From contig NZ_CP067041.1 of the NCBI RefSeq assembly GCF_016599855.1, forward strand, positions 4,340,001 through 4,404,000: 64,000 nucleotides of DNA. The letters are read 5' to 3'. The notes under the pieces were generated by a model. That model saw only the letters and a list, made by a program, of their open reading frames with translations, was not told where the DNA came from and did not search any database. The stretch's first letter is position 1. Each line of letters begins with the position of its first letter. Position numbers and translations under genes: made by a program. Shown piece after piece: positions 44,446 through 51,705 of the stretch. Source of the DNA: Bradyrhizobium diazoefficiens. GTDB lineage: Bacteria; Pseudomonadota; Alphaproteobacteria; Rhizobiales; Xanthobacteraceae.

Positions 44446-45249
44446 ATGGCAAAGATGCATCGACCGAAATGGACCTTGATCACGGGCCTGGCTCTCGCCG
44501 CCCTCACCTCAATCGGCTCAGCCGAGGCCGCGGACTGCCCGAGGAAGGATGCGCTCGGCACGTCACGCGTCCTGAGCGTGGATGCCGAGGCCACGCCGCG
44601 CGTCGGCTTGAAGAGTTTTCCGCAGACGCTGCCGCTCTCCGATCACGAGGTGGTGCTGACCTTCGACGACGGCCCGCATCCGCCGACGACGTCCAAGGTG
44701 CTGGCGGCGCTGGAGCAGGAATGTGTGCGCGCGACCTTCTTCCTGGTCGGCCGGAGCGCCGCCGAATATCCTGACCTGGTCAAGCGCATCGCCCGCGAGG
44801 GTCACACCATCGGCCACCACACCTGGTCGCATCCGTACATGGCGCGGATCTCAGCCGACGCGGCGAAGTACGAGATCGACCGCGGCATCGCCGCCGACGA
44901 GATGGCGCTTCACGGGGTCTCGACCACGACGCCGTCGACACCGTTCTTCCGCTTCCCTTATTTCGAGTCCACGCAAGCCGAGCTCGATCTGCTCCAGTCC
45001 CGCGGCATCGTGGTATTCGGGGCTGATCTCTGGGCCAGCGACTGGAACAACATGACGCCGGAGCAGGAATTGAAGCTGATCACCGAGCGCCTGTCAGCCG
45101 CCGGCAAGGGCATCATCCTGTTCCACGATCCCCAGGCGCGTACGGCGGCCATGATGCCGGCCTTCCTGCGGTATTTGCGGGAGAACGGGTTTCGCGTGGT
45201 CCACATCGTGCCGGCGGACACATCACAGAAGAACGCCGACGCGCGTTGA
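44446..45249 (+). CDS. Secreted polysaccharide deacetylase, NodB-like (first of two)
   Basis: 267 residues with a signal peptide (MAKMHRPKWTLITGLALAALTSIGSAEA). The NodB-homology domain has all motifs: TFDDGPHPP (MT1 catalytic and metal Asp), HTWSHPYM (MT2 metal His pair), FFRFPYFES (MT3), ADLWASDW (MT4) and IILFHD (MT5). A short Cys-containing preamble, CPRKDALGTSRVLSVD, is shared with the downstream paralogue. It likely deacetylates a carbohydrate in the periplasm or surface; substrates of this family include chitin oligosaccharides, peptidoglycan and poly-GlcNAc. It is divergent from mgtE. Confidence 0.92.
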   Translation: MAKMHRPKWTLITGLALAALTSIGSAEAADCPRKDALGTSRVLSVDAEATPRVGLKSFPQTLPLSDHEVVLTFDDGPHPPTTSKVLAALEQECVRATFFLVGRSAAEYPDLVKRIAREGHTIGHHTWSHPYMARISADAAKYEIDRGIAADEMALHGVSTTTPSTPFFRFPYFESTQAELDLLQSRGIVVFGADLWASDWNNMTPEQELKLITERLSAAGKGIILFHDPQARTAAMMPAFLRYLRENGFRVVHIVPADTSQKNADAR

Positions 45250-45428
45250 TGCCGGAATGTCACGCCTGACCAAAACGGGGTGATTTGAGCCCTGTTAACA
45301 CTCTGTTCATGCTACGCCAGGCAATGCTTGAGGGGGAGCCTGGGCGGGAAAGGCCTTTGCGCCTGAACCCTTTCCTGATGTCTCCGACCTACTATGGCGA
45401 CAATCGCAGATGAGGGCTTACGGAGTTC

Positions 45429-46679
45429 ATGATCGGCAGTAGCGTTGTTGTCCAGACGCGATCGTGGATCGTTCTGCTTCTGGGGTTGCTGGTGGCGGCG
45501 TCGCCGGCAGCTTTCGCGGCCGACTGCCCCGATCATCCCGACGCGCTCGGCACCTCCCGCACCCTCGTCGTCGACCCGCGCGAGCATCCGCGCATCGGCA
45601 CCATGCAGTATCGCGAGACGCTGCCGCTGAAAGACCACGAGGTGGTCCTCACCTTCGACGACGGCCCGCTGCCGAAATATTCGAACCAGGTGCTCAAGAT
45701 CCTCGCCGACGAGTGCATCAAGGCGACCTTCTTCATCATCGGTCAGCAAGCCAAGGCCAACCCGGAAGGCGTGCGCAAGCTGGTGGCGGCGGGCCACACC
45801 GTCGGCACGCACAGCATGACCCATCCGCTGACTTTCAACAAAATGCCGATCGAGAAATTCGAGCCCGAGATCAACGGCGGCATTGAATGGGCTTCGGCCG
45901 CGATGACCGATCCGTCAAAACTCGCGCCGTTCTTCCGCATTCCCGGTCTGATGCGAGCCGAAGGCGTCGAGGACTACCTGATCTCGCGCGGCATCCAGGT
46001 GTGGAGCGCCGACTTCCCTGCCGACGACTGGCGGCACATCTCGCCCGATCGCGTCTACCAGCTCGCGATGCAACGGCTGGAGGCCAAGGGCAAGGGCATT
46101 CTGCTGCTGCATGATATCCAGGCCCGCACCGTGGCGGCGCTGCCGAAGATCATCCGCGAGCTGAAGGCGCGCGGCTATCGCATCGTACACGTGGTGCCCG
46201 CGACCCCCGACCAGCCGGCGACGCCGACCGCGGCGGTGGAATGGCTGCTGCATCCGCCGACGGAAACGACGCCGATCGCGCGCTGGCCTGTCGTGCCGAA
46301 TTTCGTGTTCACGCAGACCGCGACACTGCCGGCGCCCGGTCTCGCTGACCTCAACGCGCAGACCGCGCATCGGTCGCTCGTGCTGCCGCGCAAGACCATG
46401 GCGCGGGCCGATGTCGCAGCCACCCTTGCCGCGCCCGGGCGCGATCTCTTCGCGATCCCGGAGGGCTCGATCGAGGTGCTGCTGTCGACGACGTTGTCGC
46501 GGCGGGCCGCGACACGGCTCGCAATGGCGGCCGAGGCGCCGCATGCCGGCAAGGGCAAGGCGGCGAGGATGCATGCACGGCGGACGGCTGCATACATCGC
46601 GCCGAAGCACCCAGCTCAGGCCAAGAGTACGGCGCCCCGCCCCACCCGCCTCGCCACCAGCGTGAAGAAGCGCGCCTGA
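45429..46679 (+). CDS. Secreted polysaccharide deacetylase, NodB-like (second of two) with long basic C-terminal tail
   Basis: 416 residues; GGAG lies four bases before ATG 45429. A signal peptide (QTRSWIVLLLGLLVAASPAAFA) is followed by CPDHPDALGTSRTLVVD and TFDDGPLPK (MT1), HSMTHPL (MT2), FFRIPGLMR (MT3), ADFPADDW (MT4) and ILLLHD (MT5). MT3 has PG where most enzymes have PY. After residue ~265 the chain continues for ~150 residues as a low-complexity Ala/Pro/Arg/Lys-rich tail ending in VKKRA, absent from the paralogue. It lies 180 bases downstream of the first deacetylase. Confidence 0.9.
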   Translation: MIGSSVVVQTRSWIVLLLGLLVAASPAAFAADCPDHPDALGTSRTLVVDPREHPRIGTMQYRETLPLKDHEVVLTFDDGPLPKYSNQVLKILADECIKATFFIIGQQAKANPEGVRKLVAAGHTVGTHSMTHPLTFNKMPIEKFEPEINGGIEWASAAMTDPSKLAPFFRIPGLMRAEGVEDYLISRGIQVWSADFPADDWRHISPDRVYQLAMQRLEAKGKGILLLHDIQARTVAALPKIIRELKARGYRIVHVVPATPDQPATPTAAVEWLLHPPTETTPIARWPVVPNFVFTQTATLPAPGLADLNAQTAHRSLVLPRKTMARADVAATLAAPGRDLFAIPEGSIEVLLSTTLSRRAATRLAMAAEAPHAGKGKAARMHARRTAAYIAPKHPAQAKSTAPRPTRLATSVKKRA

Positions 46680-46710
46680 AGCGCGATCATCGCGCTCCAG
46701 GTTATTGTTT

Positions 46711-46759
46711 TGAGCATGATCTTTTCAGAAAACCGCTGCACACTTTTCCGGATCATGCT
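46711..46759. repeat. 49-bp palindromic repeat, copy 2
   Basis: TGAGCATGATCTT...CCGGATCATGCT, the same 49-base element as at 38812-38860, with about a dozen substitutions in the interior. It lies between the deacetylase and the membrane protein genes. Confidence 0.85.
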
Positions 46760-46767
46760 CCAAGCGG

Positions 46768-47142
46768 TTACTGCCGCATGATGTTGGCGACGCAGAGCAG
46801 CACGATCAGCGCCAGGAAGAACAGGTCCATATAGGACTTGAGCTCGCCGTCACGACGCAACCGCGCGACATCCATCACGATCTGCTTGCGCACGTTGGTC
46901 CCACCCGAGCCGTCATTGATCGGCGCCTGAAGGCGCTTGGTCTCGGCTTCGAGCTTCTCGATCTTCTGGAAGAAGTAGAAGGCGCGCAGCGTCGAGGCCG
47001 CGCGCATGCCGGCATAGACCAGCACCAGGATCGCGAGCACCGCCCGGTTCTGATACTTCTCCATGAAGTTCAGGCTGAAATAAACCAGCGCCATGAATGC
47101 AAAGTTGGTCAGGAAGCGGTAGACGAAGCTTAGAAAGACCAT
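46768..47142 (-). CDS. Hypothetical membrane protein (124 aa)
   Basis: 124 residues with hydrophobic segments near the N-terminus (LSFVYRFLTNFAFMALVYFSLNF and RAVLAILVLVYAGMRAA) and at the C-terminus (DLFFLALIVLLCVANIMR). A basic, amphipathic cytoplasmic stretch with coiled-coil tendency (FFQKIEKLEAETKRLQAP) lies between. I recognise no domain. It stands alone, upstream of a small hypothetical gene on the other strand. Confidence 0.75.
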   Translation of the reverse strand: MVFLSFVYRFLTNFAFMALVYFSLNFMEKYQNRAVLAILVLVYAGMRAASTLRAFYFFQKIEKLEAETKRLQAPINDGSGGTNVRKQIVMDVARLRRDGELKSYMDLFFLALIVLLCVANIMRQ

Positions 47143-47384
47143 GCTGGCTCCAGCCGGGAGAGATCGCGCGAGGCCCGTCTACACCAACTTTGTTTCAACA
47201 AAGATACCATGGCCCCGCGTGCCGCCGCCTTTTAGCCACCCGCCGCCATGATGCAAGTGAGAGCGCTGCCCGCCGCCCCGTTCCGCGCGCGGCGCCGCCC
47301 GCGGCGGCTCCATGGAGATTCGATCGAAGCTACGGTAGACTGCTGCCGCCGCCACGCGCGAGGTCTGCGGATTGGGGTCTGCCG

Positions 47385-47642
47385 ATGCCGAAAAAGGGAA
47401 TCACGGGCCACGACGACTGGGTTCTGACCGAGGCGCTCGCAACCGCCCTGGTCGCGCTGGAGCAACTCGAGGCGAAGCACCAGCCAATCGCGCATATGGA
47501 CGACATCCGCAAGATGCTGTCGAACGGCAAGGAGCCGGCGGCGGTCCGATTGCACCTGGCCCAGGCCAAATGCCGCCTGTTCCCTGACCTCGACCCGCTC
47601 GAGATCTACCGGGAATACGGCATCGGAGAGGAATATGGCTAG
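47385..47642 (+). CDS. Small conserved hypothetical protein (85 aa)
   Basis: 85 residues from ATG 47385 (MPKKGITGHDDWVLTEALATALVALEQLEAKHQPIAHMDDIRKML). The frame extends upstream to 47097 but only this part looks like protein. It is helical and acidic at the C-terminus (LFPDLDPLEIYREYGIGEEYG). No domain is recognised, and no membrane segment or signal peptide is seen. GGGG is the only upstream ribosome-like site. Confidence 0.6.
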   Translation: MPKKGITGHDDWVLTEALATALVALEQLEAKHQPIAHMDDIRKMLSNGKEPAAVRLHLAQAKCRLFPDLDPLEIYREYGIGEEYG

Positions 47643-47877
47643 GAGTCCGGACCTCTTCCTGCGGCGGCCGCATTTGACGTCATTTCAATGAGTTGACGGT
47701 GGCCTTTGAAGCTCTGCCTTTGGCTGAGTCTCAAGGGCACTCTTTAATCGAAACTACACCATGACCAATGGGCTGGGCCGACTTTTTCCCGAGATCGATT
47801 CAATTTGAAGCAAAGGCTTAGCGGCATTGCGAAGTCTGTCTGCGAGCCTCCCATCCGGACGCCGATGGGGGACAGGC

Positions 47878-48603
47878 ATGGCCGGATCTTGCAGGAAGCA
47901 GCGCAGCGCCGTCGCACGGCTTGGCCGCGGGATGATGGCTGCCGCCGCGCTCACCGCCATCGTGCTGCTGGACGGCGCGCCGGCCCACGCTTTCCTCGCC
48001 CGGCCAGCGCTCTTCGCCGCTCTCGGCAGCGCCACCAAGGCGCCGAACGGATGGTTGCAGCTCTGCGCCGCCAATGCCGATGAGTGCAAGCCGACGGCTG
48101 GCCAGGCGCGCGATATGACGCTGACGCCGGACCTGCTGCAACAGCTTTACGAGATCAACAAATACGTCAACGACCGCGTGATCTGGACCAGCGATGCCGA
48201 GCTTTACGGCACGACCGAACGCTGGGCCTATCCGCTCGACCGCGGCGATTGCGAAGACATGGTCCTGCTCAAGCGGAGGATGCTGGCCAAGGCCGGCTGG
48301 CCGCTAGGCGCGCTGCTGATCACCATCGTCGAGGAGCGCGGCCGGGAGAACACGCGTCACGCGGTCCTGACCGTCCGGTCCGACCGTGGCGAGATGATCC
48401 TCGACAACCAGACGCCGGAAATCCTGTTCTGGTACGAGACCAACTATCGCTATCTGTCCCGGCAGAGCGCGGCCGACCCGAATGTCTGGGTGTCCTACGG
48501 CGGCGAGCGGGCCAGCCCGGCACTGCCGGTGGCGGCGTCGCCGCTCCCCGTGTCCAGCCCCTCGCCTTTCGACTTGCCTCCCCCGCTGGGGATCAAGCCC
48601 TAG
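47878..48603 (+). CDS. Bacterial transglutaminase-like cysteine peptidase (LapG-like, BTLCP)
   Basis: 241 residues from ATG 47878 with GGGGGA six bases upstream. A signal peptide ends near APAHA (residue 38). The catalytic triad of the PF06035 (DUF920) family is visible: C125 in PLDRGDCEDMVLLKRRML, H161 in ENTRHAVLTV and D176 in ILDNQ. A C-terminal Pro/Ser tail follows. LapG of Pseudomonas, in this family, cleaves a surface adhesin in the periplasm when the c-di-GMP receptor LapD lets it go. Neither LapD nor an obvious target with a LapG site is identified here. It overlaps the OrfA-like stop within CTAG. Confidence 0.9.
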   Translation: MAGSCRKQRSAVARLGRGMMAAAALTAIVLLDGAPAHAFLARPALFAALGSATKAPNGWLQLCAANADECKPTAGQARDMTLTPDLLQQLYEINKYVNDRVIWTSDAELYGTTERWAYPLDRGDCEDMVLLKRRMLAKAGWPLGALLITIVEERGRENTRHAVLTVRSDRGEMILDNQTPEILFWYETNYRYLSRQSAADPNVWVSYGGERASPALPVAASPLPVSSPSPFDLPPPLGIKP

Positions 48604-48965
48604 CCCTTCTCGGGACGCCGAAGCCGCGGCTCCTGGCGGGCACGAAGCTCCTCTTCGTACTTCAGTTTCTCCAGCAGCATGTCAGTAACAAGACGTCGCA
48701 ATTGGGCGTTTTCGAGCTCCAGCCGCTTGATGGTATCTCCAAAGCTGGAGTCCCGCGGGCCGCTCGGGCTGCTTTCGAATTCGCTACGTGCACCGTCCAT
48801 CGTCGGCTCCGCGGATTTGAGCATCTTCTTCCAGCGATGGTAGGTCATGATGCTCACGCCGAGCGCTTTCGATATCTCGCGCTGGGTTTTGCCTTTGGCC
48901 GCGAGTTGATCCGCCTGGGCCAACTTGTCCGAAATCTCCCGCGAATCATGTCTCCTGCCGACCAT
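48600..48965 (-). CDS. Solo IS3-OrfA-like helix-turn-helix/coiled-coil protein
   Basis: 121 residues from ATG 48965, which has AGAGGA at good spacing (a TTG six codons earlier is unlikely). The N-terminal half is a transposase-like HTH (ISDKLAQADQLAAKGKTQREISKALGVSIMTYHRWKKML, about 11-49). The C-terminal half has a leucine-zipper-like helix, IKRLELENAQLRRLVTDMLLEKLKYEEEL (about 79-107), the arrangement of IS3-family OrfA. No orfB, inverted repeats or target duplications are present, so it is probably a domesticated DNA-binding protein or a remnant. It faces another DNA-binding protein gene across the AT-rich region at 48966-49302. Confidence 0.8.
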   Translation of the reverse strand: MVGRRHDSREISDKLAQADQLAAKGKTQREISKALGVSIMTYHRWKKMLKSAEPTMDGARSEFESSPSGPRDSSFGDTIKRLELENAQLRRLVTDMLLEKLKYEEELRARQEPRLRRPEKG

Positions 48966-49302
48966 CTCGTCCTCTCTGGCCAATGTCCCCGCTTCACCCT
49001 ATACGCGCAATTAATTAACCTTTTCAATATGATATTGGACAACTTTCGTGGCGTAGGCTTGGCGGGAATGGTTCCCGCAGTAAAGCCGCCGCAGCCCCAT
49101 CGATATGGCCTATGGCTAACTTGCGCTTCCCAGCCAGATCCCCCGCCGCTGTTAGCACACACATCGGCATCCCCTAAAAATTCCCTTCAGACTCAGGCGG
49201 CCACATCTGCTGAAGCTTGCATCGCAAATTCGATCACAAAATTAAAGGAAAAATCAGGGCTGCAACCGAATATTGCCCCCGCGACTTAGGGAAGTATCCG
49301 AC
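48966..49302. promoter_or_regulatory. AT-rich divergent control region of two DNA-binding protein genes
   Basis: 337 bases with no gene and visibly lower GC than the surroundings. Two perfect palindromes stand out: CAATAT-G-ATATTG (49025-49037) and GCGGGAA-TGG-TTCCCGC (49062-49078). Near-palindrome AATTAATT is at about 49010-49017. These could be operators for the flanking DNA-binding proteins. Promoter boxes were not assigned. Confidence 0.5.
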
Positions 49303-49818
49303 GTGCCTCAGATCTGGCTCACCTATGACGAACTGGCAGCGCTGGTGGATTGCGATCCGGCCATGGTCCGAGGCACCGCTTCGGCGATGCCGCTTGATCG
49401 GCGCAAGAGCCGCGACGGCCAGACCCGGGTGAAGCTCGATGCCGCACTGACCAAGATGTTTCTCGACGCCGCATCGAAGCAGCGGATCGAGCGGGACATC
49501 GCCACCTCCGTCAGCGACCTGCGGACGATGCATGAACGAATGGCAGAGCGCTCAGTCGCAACTGCCGACTTTCCGCTCCGAGCAAACGGACAAGATGAGC
49601 CACGGCTAATCAGCCGTCTTGGGCGCTCTCGGAACGGCGCGGCCACCGCCCGCCCAGAACATCGTCAGCAATCAACACTATCCAAGCGGACCGTGTTCGA
49701 CATAAATCGGTTCATGATGTCGAAATTCGTTGAGATCAACGTCGCCAAGAACAAACCCGGGCAATCGATCGTAAATTTCAGCGCGTCGCCCTCAGCACTT
49801 CCTGGCCCGAGATCATAG
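49303..49818 (+). CDS. Putative DNA-binding protein of unknown family
   Basis: 171 residues from GTG 49303 (AGGGAAG upstream); a longer frame begins at 49273. The N-terminal ~75 residues (VPQIWLTYDELAALVDCDPAMVRGTASAMPLDRRKSRDGQTRVKLDAAL) resemble a MerR-like or winged-helix DNA-reading motif seen in rhizobial hypothetical proteins (YxELAxxxxCxxxxVR then RRKSRDGxTRVKL). The rest is polar and lower in quality. Its 3' end overlaps the convergent flippase gene by 41 bases. It is divergent from the OrfA-like gene. Confidence 0.65.
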   Translation: MPQIWLTYDELAALVDCDPAMVRGTASAMPLDRRKSRDGQTRVKLDAALTKMFLDAASKQRIERDIATSVSDLRTMHERMAERSVATADFPLRANGQDEPRLISRLGRSRNGAATARPEHRQQSTLSKRTVFDINRFMMSKFVEINVAKNKPGQSIVNFSASPSALPGPRS

Positions 49819-51037
49819 CGGTCACCACGCTGGCGACGACAAGCGCCCAGACGACGCCACCCAGACCTGACTCCCGCTGCAGGAACAACGCCGAACCCGA
49901 GAACGCGATCAGGCCTGCGCCCCGGACGAGCATAATGGCGCGCGTCCGGTTCAGCGCCAGCAGCGCTCCCGCTATGCCCTGGTTGACGGATTCGGTCACG
50001 ACCAAGATTGCAAACGGCCACATCAAAGGCGCAGCGGCAACGATCTCGGCCCCCCTATAGAAGAATGCCAGAACCTGGACGGGCCATCCGACAAGAATGA
50101 TCGAAAAGCCAGACGAGAGAAGCACGAACAGTGCCGTCACAGCTGACACGCGCTTGCGCAGGGTGCGACCATCCGATCGGGCCGCAGTTTCGGCAAGCCG
50201 CGGCACGGTCAATTGATTTATGGCAACGTTGATCTGACTAACTGGTGTGACGATGTTAAACAGCGCGCGCAGGGCTCCTCCAGCGGCCGGTCCGGCAAAC
50301 GTTGCAGCAAGCGGGATGACACCTTGGTTGCCGACCCAGGAGATCAAAGACGCGCCCAGCAACCAGCGGCTGGACCGAAACAAGTCGCGCGCCACCTCAT
50401 AGACGGCAGCACGCGAGACAACATCGACCGGCGATATCCGAGCCGCCATACCAAAAATCACTGCTGGAATGCTGGCCGCCGCCCAAACGAAAATCGCCGT
50501 AACCGACGTGAACCAGCCAAGTAGAACAAGACACACGAGGAGTCCGAAAATCGTTAGCGCGTAACACACGCCACTCAGTGCAGCGATGTCAACGCGACCT
50601 TCGACGTAGCAGAGGCGACGAACGAACGATTGAAAGCGCTGAACCGGATTTACGACGGCCAGGCAAAGCAGAATGGCGCCGAGCTCCGACGACCAATACA
50701 AGACCGTGATGCCAGCGGCGGCGATGACAGCGCTTGTCAATCCGCCCAAGGCCATGCTGATCCACGCTGCTGAGCTCCTGAAGTCCGCGCGGGAGCTTCG
50801 CACCCGCGTGCTGGCGAATGCCGGCAAGGCGTCGTTTATCAGTGCACCGGTCACAGCCTCGGCCAAGATTGAGGTAGTCCAGGCAATGCTGTAATAGCCA
50901 AAACTTTCCAAGGAAACGTGGTTTGCTAGCGCAATCGTAAAGAGAAAATTCGACAGGCTCACACACCCCTGATCAACGAGCGCGAAGAACGCGCGGCGTT
51001 TCCATCGACCGGCGACGCGCAAAGCGCTCATCAGCAT
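49778..51037 (-). CDS. Wzx-like polysaccharide flippase (oligosaccharide flippase family)
   Basis: 419 residues from ATG 51037 (GGGGAGG six bases upstream); the frame continues upstream without a good start. There are about 12 hydrophobic segments. FFALVDQGCVSLSNFLFTIALANHVSLESFGYYSIAWTTSILAEAVTGALINDALP at the N-terminus is typical of Wzx/MVF-type exporters (MATE superfamily). These proteins flip undecaprenyl-linked repeat units across the inner membrane for Wzy polymerisation. The gene is downstream of a Wzc-like autokinase gene, 668 bases away on the same strand, and close to an O-antigen ligase-like gene. Confidence 0.85.
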   Translation of the reverse strand: MLMSALRVAGRWKRRAFFALVDQGCVSLSNFLFTIALANHVSLESFGYYSIAWTTSILAEAVTGALINDALPAFASTRVRSSRADFRSSAAWISMALGGLTSAVIAAAGITVLYWSSELGAILLCLAVVNPVQRFQSFVRRLCYVEGRVDIAALSGVCYALTIFGLLVCLVLLGWFTSVTAIFVWAAASIPAVIFGMAARISPVDVVSRAAVYEVARDLFRSSRWLLGASLISWVGNQGVIPLAATFAGPAAGGALRALFNIVTPVSQINVAINQLTVPRLAETAARSDGRTLRKRVSAVTALFVLLSSGFSIILVGWPVQVLAFFYRGAEIVAAAPLMWPFAILVVTESVNQGIAGALLALNRTRAIMLVRGAGLIAFSGSALFLQRESGLGGVVWALVVASVVTAMISGQEVLRATR

Positions 51038-51705
51038 CACTACCTCCCCACACGAGTTATGGTGGTCGATGGAACTGGCGCGGAGCCCGTTCGACGGATC
51101 ATGCGGGACTCGAATCCCTTGAACGCCCTCGCGGAAGACCCAAAATCGTCTGGCTTGCCCGAGAACTCCGCGCGGCGAGCGGCGGCGAGATCGCTCCGCT
51201 GACCCAACGCAAAGGGCTGTTGCAACCATGCGCTGTTCATTCTCGCTCCAATCTCGCCTCTTCAGGCAGTTGCGATCCCGGGGGGACACCGCGTTGGCCG
51301 ATAAGGCAGTCCTTAGCCGGCCTTTGGAACAGGTATGCGACAAGTCGGCTGCTTTCCGAAGAACCGCGTCAGAGTTCGATATCGGCGAGGATCAACGCGC
51401 TCGTCGAGCGGTGCAGCGACTGGCGCGATCGGTTCATTTGCGCGCAGCGCCTGCAGAATGACCCCTGTCGGCCAAAACCAAATCGCGATCTTTTGTGATC
51501 ACTCATGACGCCGCAGTATCGAGATAACTTAACGTAACATACTTTCTTGAAAGCACGGTCCCGCCCAAAAGCCGCTTGGGTCGAAGTCCAGCTTCATAAC
51601 CCACCATCCGTGATGCTAGCTCTATCGCCGTGCCACCCGGCCGCTACGCGAACTATGCGGGCTATAGGCCTGTGTTTCGAGTGACGCCACTTGATCGTCG
51701 GTTGC
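51038..51705. other. 668-bp gap between wzc-like and wzx-like genes
   Basis: No gene can be supported. On the minus strand, 51313-51498 is an open frame of 61 codons with protein-like composition (IAIWFWPTGVILQALRAN and then ERVDPRRYRTLTRFFG) but without ATG, GTG or TTG at its start, possibly a remnant. AT-rich sequence at about 51529-51552 (AACTTAACGTAACATACTTTCTTG on the plus strand) could hold the wzx promoter on the minus strand. Confidence 0.4.

Noticed and set aside
48600..48965. Complete IS3-family insertion sequence
   Set aside because: Only an OrfA-like frame exists. No orfB, terminal inverted repeats or direct target repeats were found around it.
51313..51498. Minus-strand 61-codon open frame with protein-like composition between wzc- and wzx-like genes
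   Set aside because: It lacks ATG, GTG or TTG and has no ribosome site, so I list it only within the gap description.
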